Assembly: GCF_003201775.1 (NCBI RefSeq)
Contig: NZ_QJJZ01000003.1
Coordinates: 248,001 to 312,000, forward strand
DNA from: Arenibacter sp. ARW7G5Y1
GTDB lineage: Bacteria; Bacteroidota; Bacteroidia; Flavobacteriales; Flavobacteriaceae
Reading direction: 5' to 3'
Length of the DNA: 64,000 nt
A program made the position numbers and the translations under genes. Within the stretch, counting starts at the first letter, position 1. Every line of letters begins with the position of its first letter. Under the pieces are notes generated by a model that was not told the DNA's origin, did no database searches, and saw only the letters and a program-made list of their open reading frames with translations. Positions 15,099-23,652 of this stretch are shown one piece after another.

Positions 15099-16661
15099 AT
15101 GAAAAAGATACTGTTTGTTGCATTAGGACTTTCGTTGGCCTGCAACTCATCGCAAAAAACCATTTCCCAACAAATTGAACCGGTAAAGACCACGGTTGAC
15201 CCCCAGGTTTACGCGGAATCCATTACAGAAGCCGAATTAAAGGAGCATCTCTATATATATGCTTCGGATGAATTTGAAGGTAGGGACACCGGAGAGCCAG
15301 GACAGAAATTGGCGGTTGAATATCTCAAGGATAACTATGTAGAACTAGGTATTCCTGCTGCCCAGTCCGATGGGAATTACTTTCAAAATGTTCCTTTGGT
15401 CATTAGTAAGCTGCCCAAGGGGACTGTTTCCATTAATGGGAAGGAATACCAAAATGGAGAAGGTTTGTTGACATTTACAGCTGCCACGGGTAGCTATGAT
15501 AATATAGTATATGTAAACCATGGCATTGAGGAGGGGGATTACTCGGATTATGCAGGCATGGATGTTAAGGGGAAAATAGTTTTGCTGAAAGCAGGGGAAC
15601 CTATGAACGCCGATGGAACCTATAGGCTGTCAGGCACCAATGAAAAGTCCGTTTGGAGCAATATGTCCGAATCCATAGGCAAAAGAATGGAATTGGCCTC
15701 GAGTAAAGGTGCAATTGGGATAATGTATTTTGACGAGGACAACTATGGTCGCTTTAAAAACAGGTTTAATTTTATGCAGAACAAAGATAGCGGAAGCATG
15801 GGCTTGAAGGATGAGGTGCAAAATGATTTTTTTAGCTTTTTTATCGATGCCCTTGTGGCAAATGCGCTTCTCCCTAATATCGAATCCGAAAATACTTCTA
15901 AAAACGTTCCCACCAAATTGGTTCTGAATATTGATAGTGACAGTCAGGACGTGGAATCGGAGAATGTAGTGGCCGTAATTAAAGGTACGGAAAAACCCGA
16001 TGAGTATGTTATTATTTCAGCACATCTTGATCATGTTGGGGTAAATAAGGAGGGAGAGATTTTTAATGGCGCTGACGATGATGGCTCGGGTACCGTTGGT
16101 CTTTTAGAGATTGCCGAAGCTTTTAAGAAAGCAGCCGATGCGGGTCACGGCCCAAAAAGATCTGTTGTTTTTCTACATGTGACCGGAGAGGAAAAAGGTC
16201 TTTTGGGTTCAAAATATTACGCGGACCACGACCCTATTTTTCCATTGTCCCAAACAGTAGCCGATTTAAATATTGATATGATAGGGAGAATAGACCCAAA
16301 GCGCACGGGAGAAAGGAATTATATTTATTTAATTGGTTCCGATAAGTTGAGTACGGAACTTCATGAGCTATCCGAAGAGGTCAATAAAAAATATATGAAT
16401 ATTGAACTGGATTACACTTATAATGATGAAAATGATCCCAACCGTTTCTATTATAGAAGTGACCACTATAATTTCGCTAAAAATAATATTCCCATCATAT
16501 TCTATTTTAATGGAACCCACGCCGACTATCACCAACCTGGGGATACACCGGACAAAATAAATTATGACCTCTTGCAAAATAGAACCAGACTGGTTTTTCA
16601 TACCGCTTGGGAAATAGCCAATAGGGATGCCCGTCTTAAGGTGGACAAAGCAGCCAAGTAA
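15099..16661 (+). CDS. M28 family zinc peptidase lipoprotein
   Basis: 520-residue exported metallopeptidase. The signal peptide ends in a lipobox (L-S-L-A-C, Cys15), so it is a lipoprotein. A PA-type insert (about 125-270) precedes the catalytic M28 domain. The co-catalytic zinc ligands are visible in order: S-A-H-L-D-H, N-G-A-D-D-D-G-S-G, T-G-E-E-K-G-L-L-G-S, N-I-D-M-I-G and the terminal H-A-D-Y-H-Q-P-G-D-T-P-D-K-I segment. Such enzymes are aminopeptidases or carboxypeptidases that trim peptides outside the cytoplasm. It stands alone, and a weak hairpin follows. It may feed peptide-derived amino acids to the neighbouring catabolic genes, but that link is only suggestive. Confidence 0.92.
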   Translation: MKKILFVALGLSLACNSSQKTISQQIEPVKTTVDPQVYAESITEAELKEHLYIYASDEFEGRDTGEPGQKLAVEYLKDNYVELGIPAAQSDGNYFQNVPLVISKLPKGTVSINGKEYQNGEGLLTFTAATGSYDNIVYVNHGIEEGDYSDYAGMDVKGKIVLLKAGEPMNADGTYRLSGTNEKSVWSNMSESIGKRMELASSKGAIGIMYFDEDNYGRFKNRFNFMQNKDSGSMGLKDEVQNDFFSFFIDALVANALLPNIESENTSKNVPTKLVLNIDSDSQDVESENVVAVIKGTEKPDEYVIISAHLDHVGVNKEGEIFNGADDDGSGTVGLLEIAEAFKKAADAGHGPKRSVVFLHVTGEEKGLLGSKYYADHDPIFPLSQTVADLNIDMIGRIDPKRTGERNYIYLIGSDKLSTELHELSEEVNKKYMNIELDYTYNDENDPNRFYYRSDHYNFAKNNIPIIFYFNGTHADYHQPGDTPDKINYDLLQNRTRLVFHTAWEIANRDARLKVDKAAK

Positions 16662-16690
16662 TTTAATATAGCTTCTGATGAAGAGGTTTT

Positions 16691-16723
16691 AAAAGGTGGA
16701 TGAACTAGTTTTGTCCGCCTTTG
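16691..16723 (+). terminator. Possible terminator after M28 peptidase
   Basis: AAAAGGTGGA and TCCGCCTTT pair (one G-T wobble) around a 13-nt loop, 30 nt after the stop codon. The following sequence, TGTTATTAG, is only moderately T-rich. Confidence 0.35.
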
Positions 16724-16909
16724 TTATTAGTGATAATTGTGGCTATTTCTGCTTTAGCCCCTCCCCAGGAATAATATTCCCAAATAGGTGATGATCGGCT
16801 AAAGGCCGTTTCGTAAAAAAGTACTGGTTATATTCCAAACATTCACTAACTTTTATGTTGAACATCGTAATTATTCCTATATTAATTTCAGTGATTTACA
16901 AGATAGTCT
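16724..16909. other. Intergenic upstream of leu operon
   Basis: AT-rich stretch between the putative M28 terminator and the leuC promoter. I see no gene, repeat or strong secondary structure in it. Confidence 0.35.
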
Positions 16910-16917
16910 TAATTTTG
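16910..16917 (+). promoter_or_regulatory. Candidate -10 box of leu operon
   Basis: TAATTTTG matches TAnnTTTG exactly, about 76 nt before the leuC ATG. No good TTG is seen at -33. The resulting leader would contain the short Ile-rich ORF at 16940. Confidence 0.4.
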
Positions 16918-16939
16918 CATGCTAGTAAAAAAGTAGGCA

Positions 16940-16996
16940 ATGGGCCACTGTACGAATATTAAATCTAAGATCATAAATCATAACCCTATAAAATGA
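16940..16996 (+). CDS. Possible Ile-rich leader peptide overlapping leuC
   Basis: An 18-codon reading frame ([18 protein letters not shown]) starts at an ATG in the leuC leader. Its TGA stop overlaps the leuC ATG in an ATGA arrangement. Four of 18 codons are Ile (ATT, ATC, ATA, ATA), two of them in tandem. Position and composition suggest a translationally coupled leader peptide, but the region is AT-rich, where Ile codons arise easily. I see no classical terminator/antiterminator pair. Confidence 0.3.
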   Translation: MGHCTNIKSKIINHNPIK

Positions 16997-18402
16997 AGAA
17001 AACGTTATTTGATAAAGTGTGGGATTCCCATGTTGTTCATAAGATTGAAAATGGGCCGGATGTATTGTTCATAGACCGTCATATGGTTCATGAAGTTACC
17101 AGTCCGGTGGCATTTTTAGGTTTAAAAAGTAGGGGTATTCCAGTAATGTATCCAGGGCGCACTTTCGCCACTGCGGATCATAATACACCTACCATTAACC
17201 AACACTTACCGGTTAAGGATCCGCTTTCGGCCAACCAGTTAAAAGCGTTGGAGGAAAACTCCAAGGCTCACGGTATTTCCTATTGGGGATTAGGGCATGA
17301 AAAAAATGGTATTGTGCACGTAGTAGGTCCGGAATACGGGATTACCCAACCTGGGGCTACCATTGTATGTGGTGATTCCCATACATCTACCCATGGGGCA
17401 TTTGGAGCAATTGCATTTGGCATTGGAACCTCGGAAGTGGAAATGGTATTGGCTACCCAATGTATTATGCAGCAGAAAGCCAAATCTATGCGTATAAATG
17501 TTAATGGAAAACTTAGTTTGGGCGTTACTCCCAAAGATGTGGCCCTCTATATTATCTCCAAATTAACTACCTCAGGTGCAACTGGATACTTTGTGGAGTA
17601 TGCAGGGGATGTTTTTAGGAACATGACCATGGAGGGCAGGATGACCGTTTGTAACCTAAGTATAGAAATGGGTGCCCGTGGTGGGATGATTGCCCCGGAT
17701 GAAAAAACCTTTGAATATATCAAAGGACGTGAGTTTACCCCTGTTGGTGCCGATTGGGACAAGGCCATGGAATATTGGAAAACCCTTAAAACGGATGAGG
17801 GTGCAAGCTTTGATAAAGAAATAACTTTTGATGCTGCCGATATAGAACCTATGATTACCTACGGGACCAATCCAGGAATGGGTATCGGAATTTCCAATGG
17901 TATTCCAAAGGCAGAATCTTTGGAGGGTGGTGTTGCCACATATAAAAAATCACTTCATTATATGGCCTTCCATGAGGGCGATAATATGATTGGAAAGCCA
18001 ATCGATTTTGTGTTCTTGGGGAGTTGTACCAATGGGCGTATTGAAGACTTTAGAGCCTTTGCTTCCATAGTGAAGGGTAGAAAAAAAGCCGATAATGTAA
18101 CGGCTTGGTTGGTTCCCGGTTCCCATAAGGTGGAATCCGCTATTAAGGAGGAAGGAATTTTGGATATTTTGAACGCCGCCGGTTTTGAATTACGCGAGCC
18201 TGGATGCTCTGCATGTTTGGCCATGAACGATGATAAGGTTCCTGCCGGAAAATATGCCGTTAGTACCTCGAATAGAAATTTTGAAGGAAGACAAGGACCT
18301 GGGTCCAGAACGCTTTTGGCAAGTCCGTTGGTGGCAGCTGCAGCGGCCGTGACGGGTAAGGTTACCGATCCAAGGGAGTTGATGCAGGAGGAATTGGTTT
18401 AA
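16993..18402 (+). CDS. leuC: 3-isopropylmalate dehydratase large subunit
   Basis: 469-residue aconitase-family subunit. Together with LeuD it isomerises 2-isopropylmalate to 3-isopropylmalate. The same heterodimer can process citramalate in the pyruvate route to isoleucine. The iron-sulfur cluster cysteines are visible in F-L-G-S-C-T-N-G-R and in [10 protein letters not shown]. The substrate-binding motifs [10 protein letters not shown] and [12 protein letters not shown] are intact. Length is normal. It is the first gene of the leuC-leuD-synthase-leuB cluster and is preceded by a candidate promoter and a short ORF whose stop codon overlaps its start. Confidence 0.97.
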   Translation: MKKTLFDKVWDSHVVHKIENGPDVLFIDRHMVHEVTSPVAFLGLKSRGIPVMYPGRTFATADHNTPTINQHLPVKDPLSANQLKALEENSKAHGISYWGLGHEKNGIVHVVGPEYGITQPGATIVCGDSHTSTHGAFGAIAFGIGTSEVEMVLATQCIMQQKAKSMRINVNGKLSLGVTPKDVALYIISKLTTSGATGYFVEYAGDVFRNMTMEGRMTVCNLSIEMGARGGMIAPDEKTFEYIKGREFTPVGADWDKAMEYWKTLKTDEGASFDKEITFDAADIEPMITYGTNPGMGIGISNGIPKAESLEGGVATYKKSLHYMAFHEGDNMIGKPIDFVFLGSCTNGRIEDFRAFASIVKGRKKADNVTAWLVPGSHKVESAIKEEGILDILNAAGFELREPGCSACLAMNDDKVPAGKYAVSTSNRNFEGRQGPGSRTLLASPLVAAAAAVTGKVTDPRELMQEELV

Positions 18403-18577
18403 AATATAATTGCACTTTTGGCAAAACCTATAATAATCCGGACCAACCACATAGTATTGGTACGTTAGTTTTAGGAAATGGCCTCTGGAGGGTTTTGTTG
18501 TGGTCAAAATAATTTTGTGATAAAAAAAGTTTAATTTTCGTTTGACGCCGGGCGTTGAACACATAAGTCTAAATAAG
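18403..18577 (+). other. leuC-leuD spacer
   Basis: 175-nt gap inside an otherwise co-directional operon, much longer than the usual LeuC/LeuD spacing. It contains TAATTTTG (18510-18517), a match to the Bacteroidota -10 consensus without a convincing -33 element. A second internal promoter for leuD is therefore possible. The frame of leuD extends to a TTG at 18542, but the extra 12 residues are not family-like. Confidence 0.3.
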
Positions 18578-19174
18578 ATGGCATACGATAAATTTGATAT
18601 TTTAAAAACAACAGCGGTTCCGCTTCCCATTGAAAATGTGGATACAGATCAAATAATTCCGGCGCGTTTCCTTAAGGCGACAGAGCGTAAGGGTTTTGGA
18701 GACAATTTGTTCAGGGACTGGCGCTACAATCCGGATAATAGTCCAAAAGAGGATTTTGTACTGAACAATCCTACCTTTAGTGGCAAAATTTTGGTAGGGG
18801 GCAAAAACTTTGGATCTGGTTCTTCCAGGGAACATGCCGCCTGGGCGGTATACGATTACGGATTTAGATGCGTGGTATCCAGTTTTTTTGCAGATATTTT
18901 TAAGAATAACTGTTTAAACATCGGTGTGTTGCCCGTACAGGTCAGTGCTCCGTTTTTGGAAAAAATATTTGAGGCAATCTATGCAGATCCCAAAACGGAA
19001 TTGGTGGTTAATTTACCGGAACAGACCATTACGTTGACAACTACGGGCGAATCCGAAAGTTTTGATATCAATCATTACAAAAAGGATAATATGCTTAACG
19101 GCTTTGATGATATTGATTACCTTTTGAATATCAAGGAGAATATTAGGGCATTTGCCGAAGATACTCCATTGTAA
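18578..19174 (+). CDS. leuD: 3-isopropylmalate dehydratase small subunit
   Basis: 198-residue partner of LeuC. It forms the swivelling domain of the isopropylmalate isomerase. Family landmarks are P-L-P-I-E-N-V-D-T-D-Q-I-I-P-A-R-F near the start and G-G-K-N-F-G-S-G-S-S-R-E-H-A-A-W-A, the substrate-binding loop. The ATG at 18578 gives M-A-Y-D-K-F-D-I, a normal LeuD N-terminus, so the upstream TTG is not used. It lies between leuC and the synthase gene, with 130 nt to the latter. Confidence 0.96.
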   Translation: MAYDKFDILKTTAVPLPIENVDTDQIIPARFLKATERKGFGDNLFRDWRYNPDNSPKEDFVLNNPTFSGKILVGGKNFGSGSSREHAAWAVYDYGFRCVVSSFFADIFKNNCLNIGVLPVQVSAPFLEKIFEAIYADPKTELVVNLPEQTITLTTTGESESFDINHYKKDNMLNGFDDIDYLLNIKENIRAFAEDTPL

Positions 19175-19304
19175 AATATTGGGTTGTAGTAAATGTACCC
19201 AAATGTTGATTGGAGAAAATCCCTTTTGTCTTCATATTGCACTAAGGAATTTTACTGTTTTTAAGTTATTGGGCATTAGAGATACCGTTACTAGTTCTGC
19301 ATAA

Positions 19305-20822
19305 ATGAAACGAAGAATAATTGAAATAATGGACACCACCCTTCGGGATGGGGAACAGACCTCCGGGGTGTCTTTTTCAGCATCCGAGAAACTAACTTTG
19401 GCCAAGTTGTTATTGGATGAGTTGAATGTGGATAGAATTGAAGTGGCTTCTGCGCGTGTATCGGAGGGAGAACTTTCGGCGGTACAACAGATTACCGAAT
19501 GGGCCAATACCAAGGGGTATATGGACCGCGTTGAGGTGTTGACCTTTGTGGATGGGGGCGTTTCCATTGATTGGATGAAAAAATCCGGTGCCAAGGTCCA
19601 AAACCTTTTAACAAAAGGTTCTATGAACCACCTAACGCACCAACTTAAAAAAACGCCACAACAACATTTTAGGGAAATAGAAAATACCATCGCCGAGGCT
19701 GCCAAGGAAGGTATTTCTACCAATGTATATTTGGAAGACTGGAGCAATGGGATGCGAAATTCGAAGGAATACGTGTTCCAGTTTATAGACTTCCTGTCCG
19801 CATTACCTATTAAAAGGGTCTTGTTGCCCGACACTTTGGGAATTCTGACCTATTCCGAGACATACAATTATATATCGGAAATAGTAGAGCGCTACCCCAC
19901 AATGCATTTTGATTTTCATGGGCACAATGATTATGATTTAAGTGTTTCCAATGTTATGGAGGCCATAAAAGCGGGTTGCCATGGACTTCATTTAACCGTA
20001 AATGGAATGGGTGAAAGGGCCGGTAACGCCCCCATGGCAAGTGCCATAGCGGTGATCAACGATTTTATGCCCGAAATAGAGGTGGCCGTTAACGAATCTT
20101 CCCTTTACAAGGTGAGCAAGTTGGTATCTGCCTTTACCGGATTTGGAATTCCTGCCAATAAGCCAATAGTAGGTGATAATGTTTTTACTCAAACTGCAGG
20201 AATCCACGCAGATGGGGATAGTAAAAAGAATTTGTATTTTAACGATTTAATGCCGGAGAGATTTGGTAGAAAACGTAAATATGCCTTAGGTAAAACCTCG
20301 GGTAAGGCCAATATTCAAAAGAACTTACAGGAGCTTGGATTAACGCTTAACGATGATGAATTAAGAAAGGTTACTGCCCGTATTATTGAATTGGGGGATA
20401 AAAAGGAAAAGGTTACCAAGGAGGATCTGCCCTATATTATTTCCGATGTATTGGATAGCGATACCTATCAACAAAAAGTTTTTGTTAAATCGTATGTTCT
20501 AACCCATTCCAAAGGTTTAAAGCCTTCCACTACCCTAGCCCTTGAAATTAATGGAGAACTTATAGAGGAACATGCCCAGGGCGACGGACAATACGATGCT
20601 TTTATGAATGCCTTGAGAAAAGTTTATAAATCCAAAAAAATGGAATTGCCCACCTTGGTCGATTATGCGGTTCGCATACCGCCAGGAAGCAATTCCGATG
20701 CGCTCTGTGAAACCATTATTACCTGGAAAAGGGATGGTAAGGAATTTATATCCAGGGGGTTGGACTCCGATCAAACCGTTTCGGCCATAAAAGCGACTGA
20801 AAAAATGTTGAATATTATTTAG
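19305..20822 (+). CDS. Citramalate synthase-like DRE-TIM synthase (LeuA/CimA family)
   Basis: 505-residue acyl-CoA-dependent synthase. The DRE-TIM catalytic barrel (1 to about 280) begins with the R-D-G-E-Q motif (R14-D15) and has metal-binding H-G-H-N-D. The C-terminal alpha-IPMS allosteric domain (about 385-505) is present. The sequence resembles Leptospira CimA rather than E. coli LeuA: after a two-residue shift, the Leptospira pyruvate-pocket residues Leu81, Leu104 and Tyr144 match Leu79, Leu102 and Tyr142 here. That predicts condensation of acetyl-CoA with pyruvate to (R)-citramalate, a precursor of 2-oxobutyrate and isoleucine via LeuCD and LeuB. The alternative is 2-isopropylmalate synthase, as the leu context would suggest. 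The comparison with Leptospira is from memory of that sequence. Feedback control by a branched-chain amino acid is expected from the C-terminal domain. Confidence 0.85.
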   Translation: MKRRIIEIMDTTLRDGEQTSGVSFSASEKLTLAKLLLDELNVDRIEVASARVSEGELSAVQQITEWANTKGYMDRVEVLTFVDGGVSIDWMKKSGAKVQNLLTKGSMNHLTHQLKKTPQQHFREIENTIAEAAKEGISTNVYLEDWSNGMRNSKEYVFQFIDFLSALPIKRVLLPDTLGILTYSETYNYISEIVERYPTMHFDFHGHNDYDLSVSNVMEAIKAGCHGLHLTVNGMGERAGNAPMASAIAVINDFMPEIEVAVNESSLYKVSKLVSAFTGFGIPANKPIVGDNVFTQTAGIHADGDSKKNLYFNDLMPERFGRKRKYALGKTSGKANIQKNLQELGLTLNDDELRKVTARIIELGDKKEKVTKEDLPYIISDVLDSDTYQQKVFVKSYVLTHSKGLKPSTTLALEINGELIEEHAQGDGQYDAFMNALRKVYKSKKMELPTLVDYAVRIPPGSNSDALCETIITWKRDGKEFISRGLDSDQTVSAIKATEKMLNII

Positions 20823-20844
20823 GAATATATAAACAATTATAACC

Positions 20845-20886
20845 ATGCCAGGCGTAGCACGAATGGCGAAAAGCAAGAATAAATGA
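20845..20886 (+). CDS. Possible 13-codon ORF coupled to leuB
   Basis: A short frame ([13 protein letters not shown]) ends with a TGA that overlaps the leuB ATG as ATGA. It is a second example in this cluster of a mini-ORF ending on the start of a leu gene. It could help translational coupling or could be chance; no homologue is recognised. Confidence 0.2.
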   Translation: MPGVARMAKSKNK

Positions 20887-21938
20887 ATTTAAAAATTGCC
20901 CTTTTAGCAGGAGATGGAATAGGTCCTGAAGTAATTGACCAAGCAGTAAAAGTGTCCAATGCCATTGCCAAGAAATACAATCATGAGATAAGCTGGACAC
21001 CGGCCCTTACCGGTGCAGCGGCAATTGATGCGGTTGGAGAGCCTTACCCGGATGAGACCCATGCGGTTTGTGAAGCTGCGGATGCTGTATTATTTGGCGC
21101 TATTGGGCATCCAAGATTTGACAATGATCCTTCTGCCAAGGTACGTCCAGAACAGGGGTTGTTGAAAATGAGACAAAAATTGGGCTTGTTCGCCAACGTT
21201 AGGCCTACTTTTACATTTCCTTCGCTGATAGACAAATCCCCTTTGAAACGGGAGCGAATAGAAGGTACGGATTTAATTATTCTAAGAGAATTAACGGGTG
21301 GAGTGTATTTTGGAGAACGTGGAAGAAAGGATAACGGGAATACGGCCTTTGACACTATGACCTATACCCGTGCGGAAATTCAGCGTTTGGCCAAAAAAGG
21401 TTTTGAAATGGCAATGGCCAGATCTAAAAAGCTTTGTTGTGTAGATAAGGCCAACGTGTTGGAATCCTCCAGATTGTGGAGAGAAACGGTACAGGCAATG
21501 GAAAAGGATTACCCAGAAGTAACTGTTTCCTATGAGTTTGTCGATGCAGTGGCCATGAGATTGGTGCAATGGCCAAAAGGATATGATGTAATAATAACTG
21601 AAAATCTCTTTGGAGATATTTTAACGGATGAGGCTTCGGTAATTTCCGGTTCTATGGGATTAATGCCATCGGCTTCCGTAGGAACCAAAACTAGATTGTA
21701 CGAACCAATTCACGGATCCTATCCACAAGCAGCAGGAAAGGATATTGCAAATCCGTTGGCTACCGTACTTTCTGCTGCCATGATGTTCGAAGATTTCGAC
21801 TTGAAGGAAGAGGCGCAGGCCATACGTGATGTCGTAAACAAATCGCTGGCCGAAGGAGTGGTTTCAGAAGATCTTGCTGAAGGTGGAAAAGCCTATAAGA
21901 CCAGTGAAATTGGCGATTGGTTGGCATCGCACATTTAA
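20883..21938 (+). CDS. leuB: 3-isopropylmalate dehydrogenase
   Basis: 351-residue NAD-dependent beta-decarboxylating dehydrogenase. It oxidises 3-isopropylmalate to 2-oxoisocaproate, the last committed leucine step, and can act on 3-methylmalate in the citramalate route. Visible family features are the N-terminal [12 protein letters not shown], substrate arginines in the [10 protein letters not shown] region, the catalytic Y-F-G-E-R-G segment, metal-binding D-E-A-S, and G-S-M-G-L-M-P-S-A followed by E-P-I-H-G-S. The gene starts 60 nt after the synthase and is followed by a strong terminator, so it closes the operon. Confidence 0.97.
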   Translation: MNLKIALLAGDGIGPEVIDQAVKVSNAIAKKYNHEISWTPALTGAAAIDAVGEPYPDETHAVCEAADAVLFGAIGHPRFDNDPSAKVRPEQGLLKMRQKLGLFANVRPTFTFPSLIDKSPLKRERIEGTDLIILRELTGGVYFGERGRKDNGNTAFDTMTYTRAEIQRLAKKGFEMAMARSKKLCCVDKANVLESSRLWRETVQAMEKDYPEVTVSYEFVDAVAMRLVQWPKGYDVIITENLFGDILTDEASVISGSMGLMPSASVGTKTRLYEPIHGSYPQAAGKDIANPLATVLSAAMMFEDFDLKEEAQAIRDVVNKSLAEGVVSEDLAEGGKAYKTSEIGDWLASHI

Positions 21939-21972
21939 TATGACTATTATTTCCGCGCAGGCAGGAATATAT

Positions 21973-22013
21973 AAAAAGCGGGCATCCAAACTGAATTGGA
22001 TGCCCGCTTTTTT
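21973..22013. terminator. Strong intrinsic terminator after leuB
   Basis: GCGGGCATCCAA (21978-21989) and TTGGATGCCCGC (21996-22007) form a perfect 12-bp stem with a 6-nt loop. It is flanked by A5 on the left and T6 on the right, so it can end transcription from both the leu operon and the convergent MFS gene. Confidence 0.9.
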
Positions 22014-22040
22014 GTTTCCAAAGAATGTTGGATAATATGT

Positions 22041-23243
22041 TTAAGAATTGAATGCCATTTTTCTTTTAGTACTGACCGATCTACTTTTAGAGAACACAAT
22101 TATCAATACAGCAATGGCTATACCTGTTCCTGCCATTAATGCCCCTACAAGACTTGCCGATGTAAAACCGTACCCTAAGGCTATGGGTAACCCGGCAAAG
22201 AAGGCTCCAGAGGCGTTGCCCATATTGAAGGCGCTCTGGTTCATGGAAGACCCCAGCATCTCAGACCCCTTTGATGCCTTTATAATAGCCAATTGAATTG
22301 GGGTTCCCACCATAAAGGAGACGATTCCAATTATGAACGTTAATATTAATATGGCCACTGGGTTTGCTGCGACCAAGTAGTTGATTAGTAGTACCATTAC
22401 CATTAGCGATAAACTGATGATTACAGCTTTTAACGGACTAAATATTTCTGCCATTTTAGCGCCAATAAAATTACCGAACACCATTCCAACACCCGCCAAG
22501 ATCATGGCATAACCTACCATGTTTTCAGAATGCCCCGAAACATTGGTCAATAAGGGGGCTATATAACTGTACCAAGCAAAGAATCCTCCAGTACCAATGG
22601 TGGTAAGCAATATTAGCATCCAGATTTCCACTCTTTTAAAAACCTTCAAATCCTTTATAAATCCTTCGGAAGATGATTTTTCCATTTTTGGCATCCAAAA
22701 ATAGATGCTAAGCAGTGCAATTACACCTACAATACCCACCAAAAGAAAAGAAAGGTTCCAATTATAGTGGTGACCCAGATAGGTACCTATGGGCACTCCA
22801 ATTACATTGGCTATGGTTAGTCCGGCAAACATGGTGGCAATGGCCTGGGCCGCTTTTCCTTCTTTCGCCAATTTTCCCGCAACTACCGCACCAATTCCAA
22901 AAAATGCTCCATGTGGCAAACCTGATAGGAATCTGGTAATCATTAAAGTGACATAGTTGGTTGAAAATGCCGAAAGGGTGTTGAAAACCGTAAACCATAT
23001 CATTAAATACATCAACACTTTATGTGCAGGCCACTTTCCGCTCATAGCGGTCAAGGTGGGTGCCCCCACTACCACTCCCAAAGCATAGGCCGAAATAAAA
23101 TGTCCGGCTTGAGGTATACTTATTTGCAGGGAATTGGCCACGTCTGGTAGAATCCCCATTATTACAAACTCGGTCATACCTATACCAAAGCCTCCTACCC
23201 CTAGGGCAAGTAGCGCTTTTTTGTTCGATTTCTCCATACTCAT
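22041..23243 (-). CDS. MFS transporter, AraJ-like
   Basis: 400-residue inner-membrane permease with 12 predicted hydrophobic segments. It has MFS loop motifs (G-A-P-T-L-T-A-M-S-G-K-W-P in the TM2-3 loop, T-R-F-L-S-G-L-P-H-G-A-F in TM4). The first TM segment reads G-V-G-G-F-G-I-G-M-T-E-F-V-I-M-G-I-L-P, the hallmark of the AraJ/YdhP drug-export-like group. Substrates of these proteins are often drugs or sugars; none can be assigned here. It stands alone, convergent with leuB, with which it shares the terminator. Confidence 0.88.
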   Translation of the reverse strand: MSMEKSNKKALLALGVGGFGIGMTEFVIMGILPDVANSLQISIPQAGHFISAYALGVVVGAPTLTAMSGKWPAHKVLMYLMIWFTVFNTLSAFSTNYVTLMITRFLSGLPHGAFFGIGAVVAGKLAKEGKAAQAIATMFAGLTIANVIGVPIGTYLGHHYNWNLSFLLVGIVGVIALLSIYFWMPKMEKSSSEGFIKDLKVFKRVEIWMLILLTTIGTGGFFAWYSYIAPLLTNVSGHSENMVGYAMILAGVGMVFGNFIGAKMAEIFSPLKAVIISLSLMVMVLLINYLVAANPVAILILTFIIGIVSFMVGTPIQLAIIKASKGSEMLGSSMNQSAFNMGNASGAFFAGLPIALGYGFTSASLVGALMAGTGIAIAVLIIVFSKSRSVSTKRKMAFNS

Positions 23244-23652
23244 AATACTAACATTTAAGTCATTAATACAGGTACAATATTACTACAAGGCAATTTCTTA
23301 CCGCTATGGAGAATTATCCTATTTATATTCAATTATATCCTATAAAAAAGCGGCAAAATTAATACTCTTTACCCAAATAATAAGTGTTTATGGTAGTTTT
23401 TAAGTCTGTTGGGAAAAATTTAATAGTTGAGGGGTACGACCCATTTACCATTTTTTTAATCTAAATGTTGCAACAACGACAGTCAGAGGGCACCATCGTC
23501 TACTGGAAAAGGTTCGGCAGTTTATATTACTGGATGGAAAAATGCCTTAAACCCTGTGGTATGGCCCATGAAACATCAAAATCTATACGATTTAGGAATA
23601 TTGAACGTTGATAGCATATGTTTAGGAAGTTTTTTCCTACAAAATTTTTAGC
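23244..23652. other. Intergenic between MFS and FIST genes
   Basis: 409 bases between divergent genes. On the minus strand TAATTTTG (23354-23361) could be a distant -10 box for the MFS gene. A 48-codon plus-strand frame at 23465-23611 has no recognisable features. No strong hairpins were seen. Confidence 0.35.

Noticed and set aside
16919-16936. Five-codon ORF M-L-V-K-K in the leuC leader as a leucine/valine attenuator
   Set aside because: It has only one Leu and one Val codon and no terminator/antiterminator structure follows; it is too short to support.
18542-18577. Longer leuD from TTG at 18542
   Set aside because: The extra 12 residues are not found in the LeuD family pattern; the ATG at 18578 fits.
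23465-23611. 48-codon plus-strand ORF upstream of the FIST gene
   Set aside because: No recognisable motif, no start context and no evidence of conservation; likely a chance frame.
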